From Roseovarius indicus (lineage in GTDB: Bacteria; Pseudomonadota; Alphaproteobacteria; Rhodobacterales; Rhodobacteraceae), in NCBI RefSeq assembly GCF_008728195.1, contig NZ_CP031598.1, forward strand, positions 3,472,001 to 3,536,000: 64,000 bases of DNA, written 5' to 3'. Position numbers and translations under genes: made by a program. Below are positions 10,844 to 20,357 of the stretch, in pieces. Position 1 is the first letter of the stretch, and each line of letters starts with the position of its first letter. The notes under the pieces were generated by a model. The model saw only the letters and a program-made list of their open reading frames with translations. It was not told the DNA's origin and searched no databases.

Positions 10844-11770
10844 TCACAGCGCGGCGAGCAGAAGCTGGCCGGCGATGGCGGCAATTAGGCAACCAGCGGC
10901 CAGCTCGATCAGCGGCAGCGCCCGCGCGGCGCCCTGCCCCGTGGCCAGCCGGCTGAGCGCGCCTTCGCGCAGCGTGACCGCGGCAATGGCGACGGCGATG
11001 GTGACACAGGCCGTGCCGAGCCCCATGACGAACGCCCCGGCAATGCCCGCCGCATCGAGGCCGAAGCGCCATGTCAGGATCAGCAGGAAGAGCGCGCCCG
11101 TACAGGGCCGGATCGCGACGGCGCCAATCAGCATGAGGGCATCGCGCCATGACGTCACCTGCGCGGCCTCTTCCATCGTCGGCCCGTGGCGATGGCCGCA
11201 GGTCTCGCAGATGCCGTCAGCACCGTGATCGTGGTGGTGGTGATCGTGGCCATGGTGGTGGTGCCGGTCTGCACGGTTGGACCGCCACACCCGCCGGGCG
11301 CCCCGCACCGCCAGCCACAGGCCGACCAGCGCGATGGCGCCATAGCTGACGGGCGCCATCACCTGGTCGGCAAACCCGGTCATCGCAGGGCGCGACAGGT
11401 TCAGCACCAGCACGCCGGCATAGACCAGGGCAACCGCCGTGGCCGCCTGGGCCAGGCTCGACACCAGCGCCAGCAGCGACAGGCGCAACGCCGGCACCCG
11501 CGCGCCCACGCCATAGCCGCCGATCAGCACCTTGCCGTGGCCCGGGCCGGCGGCGTGAAAGAAGCCATAGGCGAAACAGGTGCCCAGAAGCGCCGCCAGC
11601 GCGCCGGGCTCGCCTGCCCGCAGCGCCCGCAGCCCGGTCGCCATCGCCTCCTGCGCCGCTCTCTGGCCCTCTCCGGCCCAGCGGGTCACGTCAGCCGCCC
11701 CGCCAAGGCCCCAGAGCCACAGCGCCGCCCCCGCAATGAGAACGGCCGCGATCAGGAGAGCGGTTCGCAT
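10844..11770 (-). CDS. NicO/RcnA-type nickel-cobalt exporter
   Basis: 308 residues. It has about six membrane segments and a central His-rich cytoplasmic loop ([14 protein letters not shown] followed by [12 protein letters not shown]), typical of RcnA/NicO exporters. [24 protein letters not shown] contains the family HxxGPGH motif for metal transport. It likely exports Ni2+ or Co2+ from the cytoplasm. It overlaps the end of the upstream DUF1007 gene by 19 bp; DUF1007 genes commonly pair with NicO. Confidence 0.87.
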   Translation of the reverse strand: MRTALLIAAVLIAGAALWLWGLGGAADVTRWAGEGQRAAQEAMATGLRALRAGEPGALAALLGTCFAYGFFHAAGPGHGKVLIGGYGVGARVPALRLSLLALVSSLAQAATAVALVYAGVLVLNLSRPAMTGFADQVMAPVSYGAIALVGLWLAVRGARRVWRSNRADRHHHHGHDHHHHDHGADGICETCGHRHGPTMEEAAQVTSWRDALMLIGAVAIRPCTGALFLLILTWRFGLDAAGIAGAFVMGLGTACVTIAVAIAAVTLREGALSRLATGQGAARALPLIELAAGCLIAAIAGQLLLAAL

Positions 11771-12390
11771 GTCACGATCAGCGTGTCGGCGTAATAACGG
11801 CCCACCTCGACCGCGTCGAAGAAGCCTTCGTCGGCCGTGTTGCCAAGGCCTTCGACCTTTTCGTCCGCCGCGGCATCGTCGGCCTCGGAGAGCTTGCCCG
11901 TGCAGCCCTCCGGCAGGGTCATCGCGCCGGTCATCGACAAGGCGGCATAGTAGGACGGATCGAAGGCCCGAACCGTCATGTCCCCCGATCCGGCCGCCGT
12001 CACCGGGCGGCGGTGGCGGGTGACGATATGGCCGTCTTCCATCCGGATCGACAGCGCCTCGGGCGGCCCGAGCGACAGCTTGCCCCCCTCCGTCTCGACG
12101 AACAGCGCGCCCTCGAACCCCTCGGGCCAGTCGGTCAGGTCGAACCCGATCAACTCGGCCCGCTCGGCCTCGGTCAGAACCATGTCGCCATCGGCATCGA
12201 GCCCGCGATCCGACAGGATCAGCATCGAGAAGAGGTCGTCATAAGACCATGTCACCTCGATACCGGTGAGGGCCCCCTGCCCGTCCGTCTCGAAGGTCAG
12301 CCCGACATCGACGAAAACATGCGGATGCGCCGCAACCGGAGTGGCGGCGAGGCTGGCCAGCAGGGCGGGTATGATCAAGACGCGGCGCAC
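11752..12390 (-). CDS. DUF1007 periplasmic protein
   Basis: 212 residues, GTG start. It has a signal peptide (hydrophobic core to PVAA-HPHV). [13 protein letters not shown] directly after cleavage is the hallmark of DUF1007, and its two His residues could bind metal. [21 protein letters not shown] is another family block. The D-A-D-G-D run looks EF-hand-like. It precedes and overlaps the NicO exporter, and probably presents metal to or from it in the periplasm; this role is inferred from context. Confidence 0.85.
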   Translation of the reverse strand: MRRVLIIPALLASLAATPVAAHPHVFVDVGLTFETDGQGALTGIEVTWSYDDLFSMLILSDRGLDADGDMVLTEAERAELIGFDLTDWPEGFEGALFVETEGGKLSLGPPEALSIRMEDGHIVTRHRRPVTAAGSGDMTVRAFDPSYYAALSMTGAMTLPEGCTGKLSEADDAAADEKVEGLGNTADEGFFDAVEVGRYYADTLIVTCEPLS

Positions 12391-12457
12391 GACCTGTTCT
12401 TACGCCGCCCGCCGCGCCCCTGCAATCCGGCACGCCCGCCTTCGGCAGACCGCCGCG

Positions 12458-13387
12458 CTAGCGCGGGACGCGGGTATCGGGGTGCAGCGACTTGCCGAGG
12501 ATGTGGTCGGTCTGGTGCAGCACATGCTGAGCCGTCGCCACGAGCAGCGGGTCGGGCCCCTTCACAACCTTCCGGTCCTTGCCCGGATAGTCGATGGAGG
12601 CGAGGAAATGCTGCATGCAGGCCAGGCGCGCCCGTTTCTTGTCATTCGACTTGACCACCGTCCAGGGCGCATCGGCGGTGTCGGTGTAGAAGAACATCGC
12701 TTCCTTTGCCTCGGTATAGTCGTCCCACTTGTCGAGGCTCTGCTTGTCGATCGGGCTGAGCTTCCACTGTTTCAGCGGATCGGTGGCGCGGGCTTCGAAC
12801 CGGCTGCGCTGTTCGTCCTGCGAGACCGAGAACCAGTACTTGAAGAGCCGGATGCCCGAGCGCACCAGCATCCGTTCCAGATCGGGCGTCTGGCGCATGA
12901 ATTCGAGGTATTCCCACGGCTCGCAGAAGCCCATCACCCGCTCGACCCCGGCCCGGTTGTACCAGGAGCGGTCGTAGAACACCATTTCGCCCACGGTCGG
13001 CAGGTGCTCGATATAGCGCTGGAAGAACCACTGGCCCTTCTCTTCCCAGGTGGGCTTGTTGAGGGCGACCACGCGAGCGCTGCGGGGGTTGAGATGCTCG
13101 GTAAAGCGCTTGATCGTGCCGCCCTTGCCGGCGGCGTCGCGGCCCTCGAAGATCAGCACGAATTTCTCGCCGCTCTCCTGTGCCCAGAGCTGAACCTTCA
13201 GAAGCTCGGCCTGAAGCCGCGCCTTCTGGCGTTCATAGGTCGACCGGCTCAGCTTGTCCTTGTAGGGGTATTCGCCGGATTCGAAGGCCTTTCGCACATC
13301 GGTCAGGCGGTCGCGCTCGGCCCCGGCGAGCATGGCGGCCTGGGCGGGGTCGGCCCCGTTCGCTTTTTCGGTGGCAGGTGTCGGCAT
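12458..13387 (-). CDS. ppk2: Polyphosphate kinase 2
   Basis: 309 residues from the ATG at 13387, preceded by AAGGGACAG. The Walker A region is EGRDAAGKGG at about residues 81-90, and the PPK2 lid/catalytic part contains FYDRSWYNRAGVERVMGF. Such enzymes make or use polyphosphate to interconvert nucleoside di- and triphosphates, usually GDP/GTP or ADP/ATP. An FNR-type box (TTGATCGGGGTCAA) is centred 65 nt before the start, so low-oxygen activation is plausible. A second polyphosphate system (ppk1-ppx) lies at 39-43 kb. Confidence 0.92.
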   Translation of the reverse strand: MPTPATEKANGADPAQAAMLAGAERDRLTDVRKAFESGEYPYKDKLSRSTYERQKARLQAELLKVQLWAQESGEKFVLIFEGRDAAGKGGTIKRFTEHLNPRSARVVALNKPTWEEKGQWFFQRYIEHLPTVGEMVFYDRSWYNRAGVERVMGFCEPWEYLEFMRQTPDLERMLVRSGIRLFKYWFSVSQDEQRSRFEARATDPLKQWKLSPIDKQSLDKWDDYTEAKEAMFFYTDTADAPWTVVKSNDKKRARLACMQHFLASIDYPGKDRKVVKGPDPLLVATAQHVLHQTDHILGKSLHPDTRVPR

Positions 13388-13445
13388 CGTCTGTCCCTTC
13401 GCGTTGTTTTGCCCAGACCCTAGGCCGTGCCTTTCGGCGACAGCC

Positions 13446-13459
13446 TTGATCGGGGTCAA
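13446..13459. promoter_or_regulatory. FNR/FnrL-type box upstream of ppk2
   Basis: TTGA-TCGGGG-TCAA fits the dyad TTGA-N6-TCAA of FNR/FnrL sites exactly. Its centre is about 65 nt upstream of the ppk2 ATG, similar to four other boxes in this window, which is compatible with activation from about -41.5 if the leader is about 25 nt. Confidence 0.65.
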
Positions 13460-13478
13460 AAACGCGAAAGAAACGCGA

Positions 13479-13498
13479 CGTGGCGTTAGAGCGCCACG
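13479..13498 (-). terminator. Probable terminator after the complex I subunit gene
   Basis: Read on the minus strand, CGTGGCG-CTCTAA-CGCCACG forms a 7-bp stem with a 6-nt loop 13 bp after the stop at 13512, and a T-rich stretch (GCGTTTCTTTCGCG) follows. The U-tract is interrupted, so termination may be only partial. Confidence 0.45.
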
Positions 13499-13511
13499 CT
13501 GTCAGACGGTA

Positions 13512-13823
13512 TCAGTGGGTCCAGGCGCCGCGGCGGTTGGTGGCGAAGTTCTCGCCATAGCCGCCCGGGCGGACATTCGCCTTGCGCTTGTGCGGCTCGG
13601 TCACGACGGCGTCGATACCGTGCTCGCGGGCATAGTCCAGCGCCGCTTCCTTGGTGGAAAACCGCAGCTTCACCTGCGCCTGCGTGTCCTTGGACGAGGT
13701 CCAGCCCATCAGCGGATCGACATCGCGGCCCGTCTCGTTGACGAATTCCAGCACCCAATGCTTGGTCTTGGCGGTGCCGGACTGCATGGTGTTGCGCGCA
13801 GGCTGATAGATACGGGCGGACAT
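13512..13823 (-). CDS. ETC complex I subunit, NDUFS4-like (18 kDa accessory subunit)
   Basis: 103 residues. [35 protein letters not shown] and the [18 protein letters not shown] segment match the ETC_C1_NDUS4 family. In mitochondria and alphaproteobacteria this supernumerary subunit stabilises the NADH-binding module of NADH:quinone oxidoreductase. The start at 13823 has AAGGAG upstream. It is a lone gene here, unlinked to a nuo operon, as is usual in this group. Confidence 0.88.
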   Translation of the reverse strand: MSARIYQPARNTMQSGTAKTKHWVLEFVNETGRDVDPLMGWTSSKDTQAQVKLRFSTKEAALDYAREHGIDAVVTEPHKRKANVRPGGYGENFATNRRGAWTH

Positions 13824-13930
13824 GGGCGAACTCCTTCGGGTCGTTGCGGTTATTCCAAAATCCGGGCGACTGGGCAAGAGGGTGATTGCGCGCAGGTTGC
13901 GCCGAATTGAGCGGAGGCGTGCGGGGAAGC

Positions 13931-13980
13931 GTCGGACGCCTCCGGCGGGAGTATTTTGGGCAAGATGAAGGGCGTCCGGC
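13931..13980. repeat. Intergenic repeat, subtype ATACTCCCG, with flanking 10-bp stem
   Basis: The 32 nt at 13939-13970 are identical to the reverse complement of 31560-31591. Here GTCGGACGCC (13931-13940) and GGCGTCCGGC (13971-13980) can pair over 10 bp (one G-U), with the repeat core in the loop. The site lies between the divergent complex I subunit gene and uvrB, and unlike the other copies it is not directly behind a gene end. Confidence 0.6.
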
Positions 13981-14076
13981 TGACCGAACCTGTCAGGAGT
14001 GTCGCAGGCCGGGCGTTGGCGGGTTGAACTGGCGGGGAAAGAGGCCAAGTCTAACCCAAGCCCGAAGGAATCGCCC

Positions 14077-16278
14077 ATGCCCTATGCCCACTCAGACAAG
14101 TCGGAGCCGCTCATGCACGCGCCGGCGCCGGACGTGAAACACCGCGACAAGCTGGAAGGCGGCAAGCGGTTCGTGATGGCGACCGAGTTCCAGCCGGCGG
14201 GCGACCAGCCCACGGCCATTGCCGAGCTGTCGCAGGGCGTCGACAGCGGCGAGCGCGACCAGGTGCTGCTGGGCGCCACGGGGACCGGCAAGACCTTCAC
14301 CATGGCCAAGGTCATCGCGGAAACCCAGAGGCCGGCGATCATTCTCGCCCCGAACAAGACGCTGGCGGCCCAGCTCTACGGTGAGTTCAAGGGCTTCTTC
14401 CCCGACAACGCCGTGGAGTATTTTGTCAGCTATTACGACTACTACCAGCCCGAAGCTTATGTGCCGCGCTCGGATACCTATATCGAGAAAGAAAGCCAGA
14501 TCAACGAACAGATCGACCGCATGCGCCACTCGGCCACGCGGGCGCTGCTGGAGCGCGACGACGTGATCATCGTCGCCTCGGTCTCGTGTATCTACGGCAT
14601 CGGCTCGGTCGAGACCTACGGGGCGATGACCCAGGATCTAAAGGTGGGCGGCGAGTATGACCAGCGGCAGGTGATGGCCGACCTCGTGGCGCAGCAGTAC
14701 CGCCGCAACGACCAGGCCTTCCAGCGGGGCAGCTTCCGGGTGCGCGGCGACAGCCTCGAGATCTGGCCCGCCCACCTCGAAGACCGGGCGTGGAAGTTGA
14801 GCTTCTTCGGCGAGGAGCTTGAATCGATTACCGAATTCGATCCGCTCACCGGCGCCAAGACCGGCACGTTCGAGCATATCCGGGTCTATGCGAATTCCCA
14901 CTACGTGACGCCCAAGCCGACGATGCAGCAGGCGATCATCGGCATCAAGAAGGAGCTGCGCACGCGGCTCGACCAGCTGGTGGGCGAAGGCAAGCTGCTG
15001 GAGGCGCAGCGGCTGGAGCAGCGCACGAATTTCGACCTCGAGATGCTGGAGGCGACGGGCGTCTGCAACGGCATCGAGAACTACTCACGCTACCTGACGG
15101 GCCGCGCCCCGGGCGAGCCGCCGCCGACGCTGTTCGAGTTCATCCCCGACAACGCCATTGTCTTCGCCGACGAATCCCACGTCTCTGTGCCGCAGATCGG
15201 CGGCATGTACAGGGGCGACTACCGGCGCAAGTTCACGCTGGCCGAACATGGCTTCCGCCTGCCGTCGTGCATGGACAACCGTCCCCTCAAGTTCGAGGAA
15301 TGGGACGCGATGCGCCCGCAATCGGTGTTCGTGTCGGCCACCCCCGCCGCCTGGGAGCTGGAGCAGACCGGCGGCGTCTTTACCGAACAGGTGATCCGGC
15401 CCACCGGTCTGCTTGATCCGCAGGTGGAAATCCGGCCCGTCGACATGCAGGTCGACGACCTGCTCGACGAGGTGCGGCGGGTGACGGAGGCGGGCTATCG
15501 CACGCTGGTGACGACGCTCACAAAGCGGATGGCGGAGGACCTGACCGAGTACCTGCATGAACAGGGCATCAAGGTGCGCTACATGCACTCCGACATCGAT
15601 ACGCTTGAAAGAATTGAGATTCTTCGCGATCTGAGGCTGGGTGCCTTCGACGTGCTGGTGGGGATCAACCTGCTGCGCGAGGGGCTCGACATTCCGGAAT
15701 GCGGGCTGGTGGCGATCCTCGATGCGGACAAGGAAGGGTTTCTTCGCTCCGAGACCTCGCTGATCCAGACCATCGGGCGTGCCGCGCGGAACGCCGACGG
15801 GCGGGTCATCATGTATGCCGACCGGATCACCGGCTCGATGGAACGGGCGATGGGTGAGACCGAGCGGCGTCGGGCCAAGCAGATCGCCTATAACGAAGAG
15901 CACGGGATCACCCCCGCCACGATCCGCAAGAATGTCGACGATATCCTGTCGGGCCTCTACCAGGGCGATGTGGACATGAACCGCGTGACCGCGAAGATCG
16001 AGAAGCCGATGGCCGGTGCCAACCTGCAGGCGCATCTCGACGGGCTGCGCACCGATATGCGCAAGGCGGCCGAGAACCTCGAATTCGAGGAAGCGGCGCG
16101 CCTGCGCGACGAGATCAAGCGGCTTGAAGCCGTCGACCTTGCGGTGCACGACGACCCCCTGGCCCGGCAGCAGGCGGTCGAGAAAGCCTCGGACGCCGCC
16201 GTGGGCGCGAGGGGCCGATCGACCGCCGGACGGCCCGGCCAGCGCGGCGGCAACGTACAGCGGCGCAAGAAGCACTGA
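14077..16278 (+). CDS. uvrB: Excinuclease ABC subunit B
   Basis: 733 residues. Walker A is GATGTGKT at about residues 66-73. [20 protein letters not shown] is the beta-hairpin region that inserts between the DNA strands, and DESHV is the helicase motif [11 protein letters not shown] is motif VI, and the C-terminal UVR domain ([20 protein letters not shown]) binds UvrC. It recognises and verifies bulky DNA damage in nucleotide excision repair. The start at 14077 has GAAGGAA upstream; the N-terminus carries about 20 extra residues before the family core, as is common in this group. Confidence 0.96.
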   Translation: MPYAHSDKSEPLMHAPAPDVKHRDKLEGGKRFVMATEFQPAGDQPTAIAELSQGVDSGERDQVLLGATGTGKTFTMAKVIAETQRPAIILAPNKTLAAQLYGEFKGFFPDNAVEYFVSYYDYYQPEAYVPRSDTYIEKESQINEQIDRMRHSATRALLERDDVIIVASVSCIYGIGSVETYGAMTQDLKVGGEYDQRQVMADLVAQQYRRNDQAFQRGSFRVRGDSLEIWPAHLEDRAWKLSFFGEELESITEFDPLTGAKTGTFEHIRVYANSHYVTPKPTMQQAIIGIKKELRTRLDQLVGEGKLLEAQRLEQRTNFDLEMLEATGVCNGIENYSRYLTGRAPGEPPPTLFEFIPDNAIVFADESHVSVPQIGGMYRGDYRRKFTLAEHGFRLPSCMDNRPLKFEEWDAMRPQSVFVSATPAAWELEQTGGVFTEQVIRPTGLLDPQVEIRPVDMQVDDLLDEVRRVTEAGYRTLVTTLTKRMAEDLTEYLHEQGIKVRYMHSDIDTLERIEILRDLRLGAFDVLVGINLLREGLDIPECGLVAILDADKEGFLRSETSLIQTIGRAARNADGRVIMYADRITGSMERAMGETERRRAKQIAYNEEHGITPATIRKNVDDILSGLYQGDVDMNRVTAKIEKPMAGANLQAHLDGLRTDMRKAAENLEFEEAARLRDEIKRLEAVDLAVHDDPLARQQAVEKASDAAVGARGRSTAGRPGQRGGNVQRRKKH

Positions 16279-16965
16279 ACCACGCCGGGGTTAAGCGGGA
16301 GTTAAGCGAACGTTTCGAAGCCTGCCCCCGCAGGTTGCGCCACAAACCGGCTCGGTGCAGGCGTGCCTTCCGGACATGGGCGGCGGGCCGGGCCAACCAC
16401 CCCGGGCCCGCCGCCTTGCCCTGGAAAGCACAGGCCGGGGAGAACGGCCCGCGCACGGTCAGGGCAACCCGTTCCGGAGCCCTTGTTCACCTTCTATCGC
16501 CATTGCCACCCGCGACCGCCGCAGTCACCCTGTGACGCGCGGTCGGTCCGATCGACGGCACCATGTGCAGGGCCAAACCTTGCGCTCGGCCCTGTGGCGT
16601 ATCACCCGGAGGCAATTGGCATGTTCAGGAAACATGCATTGCACCGGTTTCGCCCCCGTCAACAATTTTGCACGCATAACGGGTATTATCAATACCATTT
16701 CTCTCATTTCGGGCGCAGCGTGCGGTCTGCGCCTTGCCCGACAGGGAAGGCCCGAGCCGTCGGGCCACCTCGATCAAAGAGAGGGCGATTGAAGAATTTC
16801 CAGTTATACCCACGGGTTGCGCATCACATCTAACCCGCCGCCGGGCGACGCCGATTACACTCACCCTGTAAATCGCCTAAAAAACCGCCTATCTCCCGAG
16901 CCATGGTCCTGCAATTGACCCGCCACAGTCACGTCACGCACCCATTCTGAAGGCGATAGAGGCAC
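16279..16965. other. Gene-poor intergenic gap with lower-GC half
   Basis: 687 bp without a convincing gene. Just after uvrB, the perfect 11-bp arms GGCGGCGGGCC (16379-16389) and GGCCCGCCGCC (16405-16415) could form a stem, but no U-tract follows. From about 16620 the sequence becomes clearly more A/T rich than its surroundings. A possible short frame starts at 16621 behind GGAGG, but its Arg/His/Gln-rich product looks unlike a protein. A promoter region for the gene at 16966 is the simplest reading of the A/T-rich part. Confidence 0.4.
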
Positions 16966-17217
16966 ATGCTTGAGCTCGACGCCACCAACACGCATCTCTA
17001 CCCCGGCGCCAGGGGCACCGTGCTGAGCGGAGCACCCGGAGACGGCCCTGTCACGCTGCGATTTGCCGATGGCGCGGCGGCGCCCGGCATGCTGCAGGCC
17101 GAGACGCTGAAGGTCGAGCCCTACACCACCGCTGCCGGCACGCGCATCGCCGCCAAGGCGTGGCGCATCGCCTTCGACGGGGCACAGTTCCGGATCACCG
17201 CCAGGGACAACGCCTGA
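16966..17217 (+). CDS. Small conserved hypothetical protein
   Basis: 83 residues, no signal peptide or membrane segment. The pattern (LYPGARGTVLSG, GPVTLRFADG, KAWRIAFDGAQFRITARDN) reads as a compact beta-sheet domain. A weak Shine-Dalgarno (GAGGCAC) precedes the ATG. It sits alone after a long gap and before a secreted histidine phosphatase on the same strand. I do not recognise the family. Confidence 0.6.
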   Translation: MLELDATNTHLYPGARGTVLSGAPGDGPVTLRFADGAAAPGMLQAETLKVEPYTTAAGTRIAAKAWRIAFDGAQFRITARDNA

Positions 17218-17258
17218 TCCCACTGGACATCGGGGCCCAGGCCGCTAGCTCTGGCGTC

Positions 17259-17795
17259 ATGCGTATCCTGCTTATCTTCCTGCTCCTTCTGCCCGGCCTC
17301 GCCCACGCCAATGACTGGCAGGCGCTCGAGGAACCCGGCGCGATTGCCATCATGCGGCACGCGCTGGCGCCCGGCGCCTCAGACCCCGATGATTTCGTGC
17401 TCGGAGATTGTTCGACCCAGCGCAATCTCGACGACCGGGGCCGTGCACAGGCACGGGCCATCGGCGCGGCCTTCCGCGAGCGGGGGATCACGTTCGACAA
17501 GGTCTTCACCAGCCAGTGGTGCCGCTGCCGGGAGACGGCCGACCTGCTCGACCTCGGGCCGGTCGAGGCAGCGCCGGCGATCAACTCGTTCTTCCAGGAT
17601 TTCTCGCAGGACGCCCAAAGCACCGAAGCCGCGCGGAGGCTGATCGCCGAGACCTCGGGCCGCCGGATGCTGGTGACCCACCAGGTCAACATTTCCTCGC
17701 TCACCGGCCGCAGCACGCGCTCGGGCGAGGTGCTGATCATCCGGATGGAGGACGGCGCGGCTGAAATATTGGGCTCCATCATGATCGCGCCGTGA
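17259..17795 (+). CDS. Secreted histidine phosphatase family protein
   Basis: 178 residues. The first about 18 residues form a signal peptide (hydrophobic core ending LAHA-ND). IAIMRHALAPGAS carries the RH catalytic motif of the phosphoglycerate-mutase-like superfamily; SQWCRCRETADLL and TSGRRMLVTHQVNISSLTG supply the second Arg and the late catalytic His. A periplasmic phosphatase role is likely, with unknown substrate. The last base overlaps a possible GTG start of the next gene. Confidence 0.83.
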   Translation: MRILLIFLLLLPGLAHANDWQALEEPGAIAIMRHALAPGASDPDDFVLGDCSTQRNLDDRGRAQARAIGAAFRERGITFDKVFTSQWCRCRETADLLDLGPVEAAPAINSFFQDFSQDAQSTEAARRLIAETSGRRMLVTHQVNISSLTGRSTRSGEVLIIRMEDGAAEILGSIMIAP

Positions 17796-17830
17796 ACCGG
17801 CTTGGCGGTCGCCGGCGCCCGTGCTACGCG

Positions 17831-18340
17831 ATGGCCATGGAAAAGCCCGATCCGATCCGCCCCACCGATGACGAAGCCCGCACGCTGGCCCGTCAATTGA
17901 TCGACGATGCCCGGTTCGGCGCGCTGGCCGTGACCGACGTGGAAAGCGGCGGGCCGTCGGTTACGCGCGTGGCGATCGGCACCGATCAGGGCGGCACGCC
18001 GGTGACGCTGATCTCGAGCCTTTCGGCCCATTGGCAGGCGCTGGCGGCGTCGCCGCGCTGTGCGCTTCTGCTGGGGGAGCCCGGGCCCAAGGGCGACCCG
18101 CTGGTGCATCCGCGGCTGACGGTGCACTGCACCGCCGCCTTCGTCGACCGGGACAGCGCGGAGCATGCGGAGCTGCGGGCGCGCTACCTCGAAAGCCACC
18201 CGAAATCGAAGCTCTACATCGATTTCGGGGATTTCGCCTTCGTGCGGTTCACCGCGGTCGACGCCCGGCTCAATGGCGGGTTCGGCAAGGCGTTCCGGCT
18301 GACGGCGGACGACCTTTCCGGGGTACCGACCAGCGTTTGA
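17831..18340 (+). CDS. Pyridoxamine 5'-phosphate oxidase-like flavin/haem-binding protein (HugZ-like)
   Basis: 169 residues from the ATG at 17831; a GTG at 17792 (GTGA overlap with the previous stop) and an ATG at 17837 are alternatives. The split-barrel pattern is clear: RFGALAVTDVESGGPSVTRVAIGTD, LISSLSAHWQALAASPRCALLLG and HPRLTVHCTAAFV. This group includes FMN- or haem-binding proteins such as HugZ. The C-terminal part FGDFAFVRFTAVDARLNGGFGKA is the family end. No haem operon lies nearby, so the ligand is open. Confidence 0.8.
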   Translation: MAMEKPDPIRPTDDEARTLARQLIDDARFGALAVTDVESGGPSVTRVAIGTDQGGTPVTLISSLSAHWQALAASPRCALLLGEPGPKGDPLVHPRLTVHCTAAFVDRDSAEHAELRARYLESHPKSKLYIDFGDFAFVRFTAVDARLNGGFGKAFRLTADDLSGVPTSV

Positions 18341-18406
18341 CCGCCCTGCCGGCGCGCCTGAAGGTCGCGCTGCAAGCCGTTGTTCAAATGCGCCTTTATC
18401 GGATCA

Positions 18407-19159
18407 CTAGACCAGCGCCACCTGCGAGAGGCGTTCGTAGAACGGCAGGTGATGGCGGAGATATTCCCGGAGGTGCGGCGCCTCTTCGGCGAGCGCCTCG
18501 AACTCGGCCTCCTTGCGGAGCATTTCCTCGGCATCTGCGGCGCGAATGCCGGAGGATGTCGAGGCCTGCTCGTGCCAGGAGCTGACCTGTTCCCAGTCCT
18601 GCGGGGCGTCCTTGTTCCAGTCGAAGGCCTCTTCGCGGAATTCCAGCCCGATCCGCTCCCACAGCTTGGACATGGTGCCGCGGGTGTCGGCGCGGACGGT
18701 TTCGGCCTCGATCACCACGGCGTCATGGCCCGCCTGGGTGACGGCCTGGTAGAGCTTCCACTCGTCTTCCAGCCCGATCTCGCGGCAGGACATGTCGGGG
18801 TCGAGCTTGTGATAGCTCAGGATCGAGGCCAGCGGATGGCGGATCAGGAAGCAATGCGTGACCCGCGCCATGAACTCGGGATCCTCGGTGATTTCCGGTA
18901 TAAGATAGTACGCCATGTCCTTGAAAAAGACAGGGTTTTCCTCGGCCATGTCCACCAGCATGTCACGGATGCCGGCATAGGAGGTGGGATGGCCCTGCTG
19001 CGCGTCGAACCCGGGGAACGGCTTTTTCAGAACGCTGAGGTAATAGTAGTACATGAACGGTTCATGGGCGCAGGTCAGGTCGCCCCGCTCGCGCATCACT
19101 CGTTCCATCGCGGTGGACATCGAGCGCGGGTGCGACCAGAGCGCGATGATCTTGTTCAT
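18407..19159 (-). CDS. Sulfotransferase-family protein
   Basis: 250 residues. ALWSHPRSMSTAMERVM at the N-terminus is the 5'-phosphosulfate binding loop of PAPS-dependent sulfotransferases, and FLIRHPLASILSYHKL is the 3'-phosphate motif. The charged C-terminal helix bundle is typical of the bacterial branch. The acceptor is unknown. The start at 19159 is the first ATG before the SHPRS motif; the longer frame upstream runs into intergenic sequence. Confidence 0.8.
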   Translation of the reverse strand: MNKIIALWSHPRSMSTAMERVMRERGDLTCAHEPFMYYYYLSVLKKPFPGFDAQQGHPTSYAGIRDMLVDMAEENPVFFKDMAYYLIPEITEDPEFMARVTHCFLIRHPLASILSYHKLDPDMSCREIGLEDEWKLYQAVTQAGHDAVVIEAETVRADTRGTMSKLWERIGLEFREEAFDWNKDAPQDWEQVSSWHEQASTSSGIRAADAEEMLRKEAEFEALAEEAPHLREYLRHHLPFYERLSQVALV

Positions 19160-19321
19160 GGCATTGGGCCTCCTGTTGATCCGGGGGCCAGAGTAGCCGC
19201 AGCGGACGGGGCCCACAATGCGCAAAACCGGCAGGCACGCACCCGGTTTCGCCCGGATACGACAGGCCCGGCCGGGCCTGTCGCGGCAGGATTGAAAAGC
19301 TTCAACTTCTAGGTGCAATCC

Positions 19322-19555
19322 TCAGAAATCAAAGATTTCTTCGAGAAAGCCACCGCGCTTTTTCTTCTTGCGCCCGCCGCGGTCATCGTCGGCATTCCAG
19401 ACTTGGGCGCGGGGCGGTTCGCTGGCGGAGCGGTCGATGATCTTGTCAAGCTCGCCCCGGTCGAGCCACACGCCGCGGCATTGCGGGCAATAGTCGATCT
19501 CGACGCCGGCGCGTTCGGCCAGTTGCAGGGTTTCTCCGTCCACGGGGCATTTCAT
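19322..19555 (-). CDS. TFIIB-type zinc-ribbon protein
   Basis: 77 residues. MKCPVDGETL and IDYCPQCRGVWLDRGELDKII form the CPxC-like/CPxC zinc ribbon of the zf-TFIIB family, in which the second half has CxxCxGxWLDxGEL. The C-terminus is Lys-rich (GGRKKKKRGG) and ends with FLEEIFDF. The protein is cytoplasmic and of unknown role. Its upstream region holds four 11-bp-phased GTCGG-T boxes. Confidence 0.85.
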   Translation of the reverse strand: MKCPVDGETLQLAERAGVEIDYCPQCRGVWLDRGELDKIIDRSASEPPRAQVWNADDDRGGRKKKKRGGFLEEIFDF

Positions 19556-19694
19556 CGGGCAGTCTCCTCAATCCATGTCTTTTTCGGAGGTGGGCAGCGT
19601 GGCGCGGAAGCGCAAGGGGCTGCGGCGGCATGTCCATGATGGGCGGACGTTTGCGAATCGGGGTTAACGGTCGGAAATGGCGCGATTTTTCGAT

Positions 19695-19735
19695 GTCGGT
19701 ATCGCGTCGGTATAACGTCGGTATTTTGTCGGTGT
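19695..19735. repeat. Four direct repeats of GTCGG-T at exact 11-bp spacing
   Basis: GTCGGTAT occurs at 19695, 19706 and 19717, and GTCGGTGT at 19728, so each start is 11 bp after the last. The spacers differ (CGC, AAC, TTT), so the boxes rather than the whole unit are conserved. The array lies between the divergent zinc-ribbon gene (start 19555) and the ydcF-like gene (start 19819). Near one helical turn per box, it could hold a row of protein monomers on one DNA face. Confidence 0.7.
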
Positions 19736-19818
19736 TTTCAGCGGTGCCCTGCCCGGGTTAACGCGGCGTGCGCAGGCGGCCGCGCGGACGCAACGGAGGG
19801 CTTGGAGACCCGGCCCCG

Positions 19819-20340
19819 ATGCCGCATGGTGAGCCGATGGAGACCGACGACGACGCCCCCCGCCCCGCGGCCGCCCTCGTGCTGGGGGCGAAGGTGCTGC
19901 GCGGCGGCCAGCCCTCGGCGGCGCTCAAGCGCCGGGCGCTGCACGCGGCGCGGCTTTATCGCGAGGCGGTGGTGGAGCGGATCATCGCCAGCGGCGGCCC
20001 GCCCGGCGGCCGGCCGACCGAGGCCGAGGTGATCCGCAGCCTGTGCCTGACCGCGGGCGTGCCCGACGAGGCGATCCTGCTGGAGAACAAGGCGGCGAGC
20101 ACGGAGGAGAACATCCGCTTCGCCCGCCCCATCCTGGAGGCCGAACGCATCGGGGCGGTCTGGCTGGTGACGGACGGGTTTCACGCCCGCCGGGCGAGCT
20201 TTACGGCACGGATGCAGGGGATGGAGGCGGAGATGTCCTGCCCCGCGCTGACCGGCGTGCCGCTGGGACGACGGGTGAAGACCTATCTGCGGGAGACGGG
20301 CGCGCTGGCGGTCTACGCGGTGCGGCTGTGGCGGGGGTAG
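19819..20340 (+). CDS. YdcF-family (DUF218) protein
   Basis: 173 residues from ATG 19819; ATG 19837 is an alternative. ALVLGAKVLRGGQPSAALKRRALHAARLYR, IIASGGPPGGRPTEAEVIRSL and LENKAASTEENIRFA are the three conserved blocks of DUF218, where Glu/Asn residues form the putative active site. YdcF-like proteins bind S-adenosylmethionine or act in envelope metabolism. There is no clear signal peptide. It is followed by a convergent gene with a hairpin cluster between. Confidence 0.82.
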   Translation: MPHGEPMETDDDAPRPAAALVLGAKVLRGGQPSAALKRRALHAARLYREAVVERIIASGGPPGGRPTEAEVIRSLCLTAGVPDEAILLENKAASTEENIRFARPILEAERIGAVWLVTDGFHARRASFTARMQGMEAEMSCPALTGVPLGRRVKTYLRETGALAVYAVRLWRG

Positions 20341-20357
20341 GCCGGCAGAGGCGGAGC

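Noticed and set aside
16621..16833. 70-residue ORF behind GGAGG in the uvrB downstream gap
   Set aside because: The spacing of the GGAGG to the ATG is good, but the product is Arg/His/Gln/Phe-rich with no fold-like pattern, and it runs on past the low-GC part. Not strong enough to call a gene.
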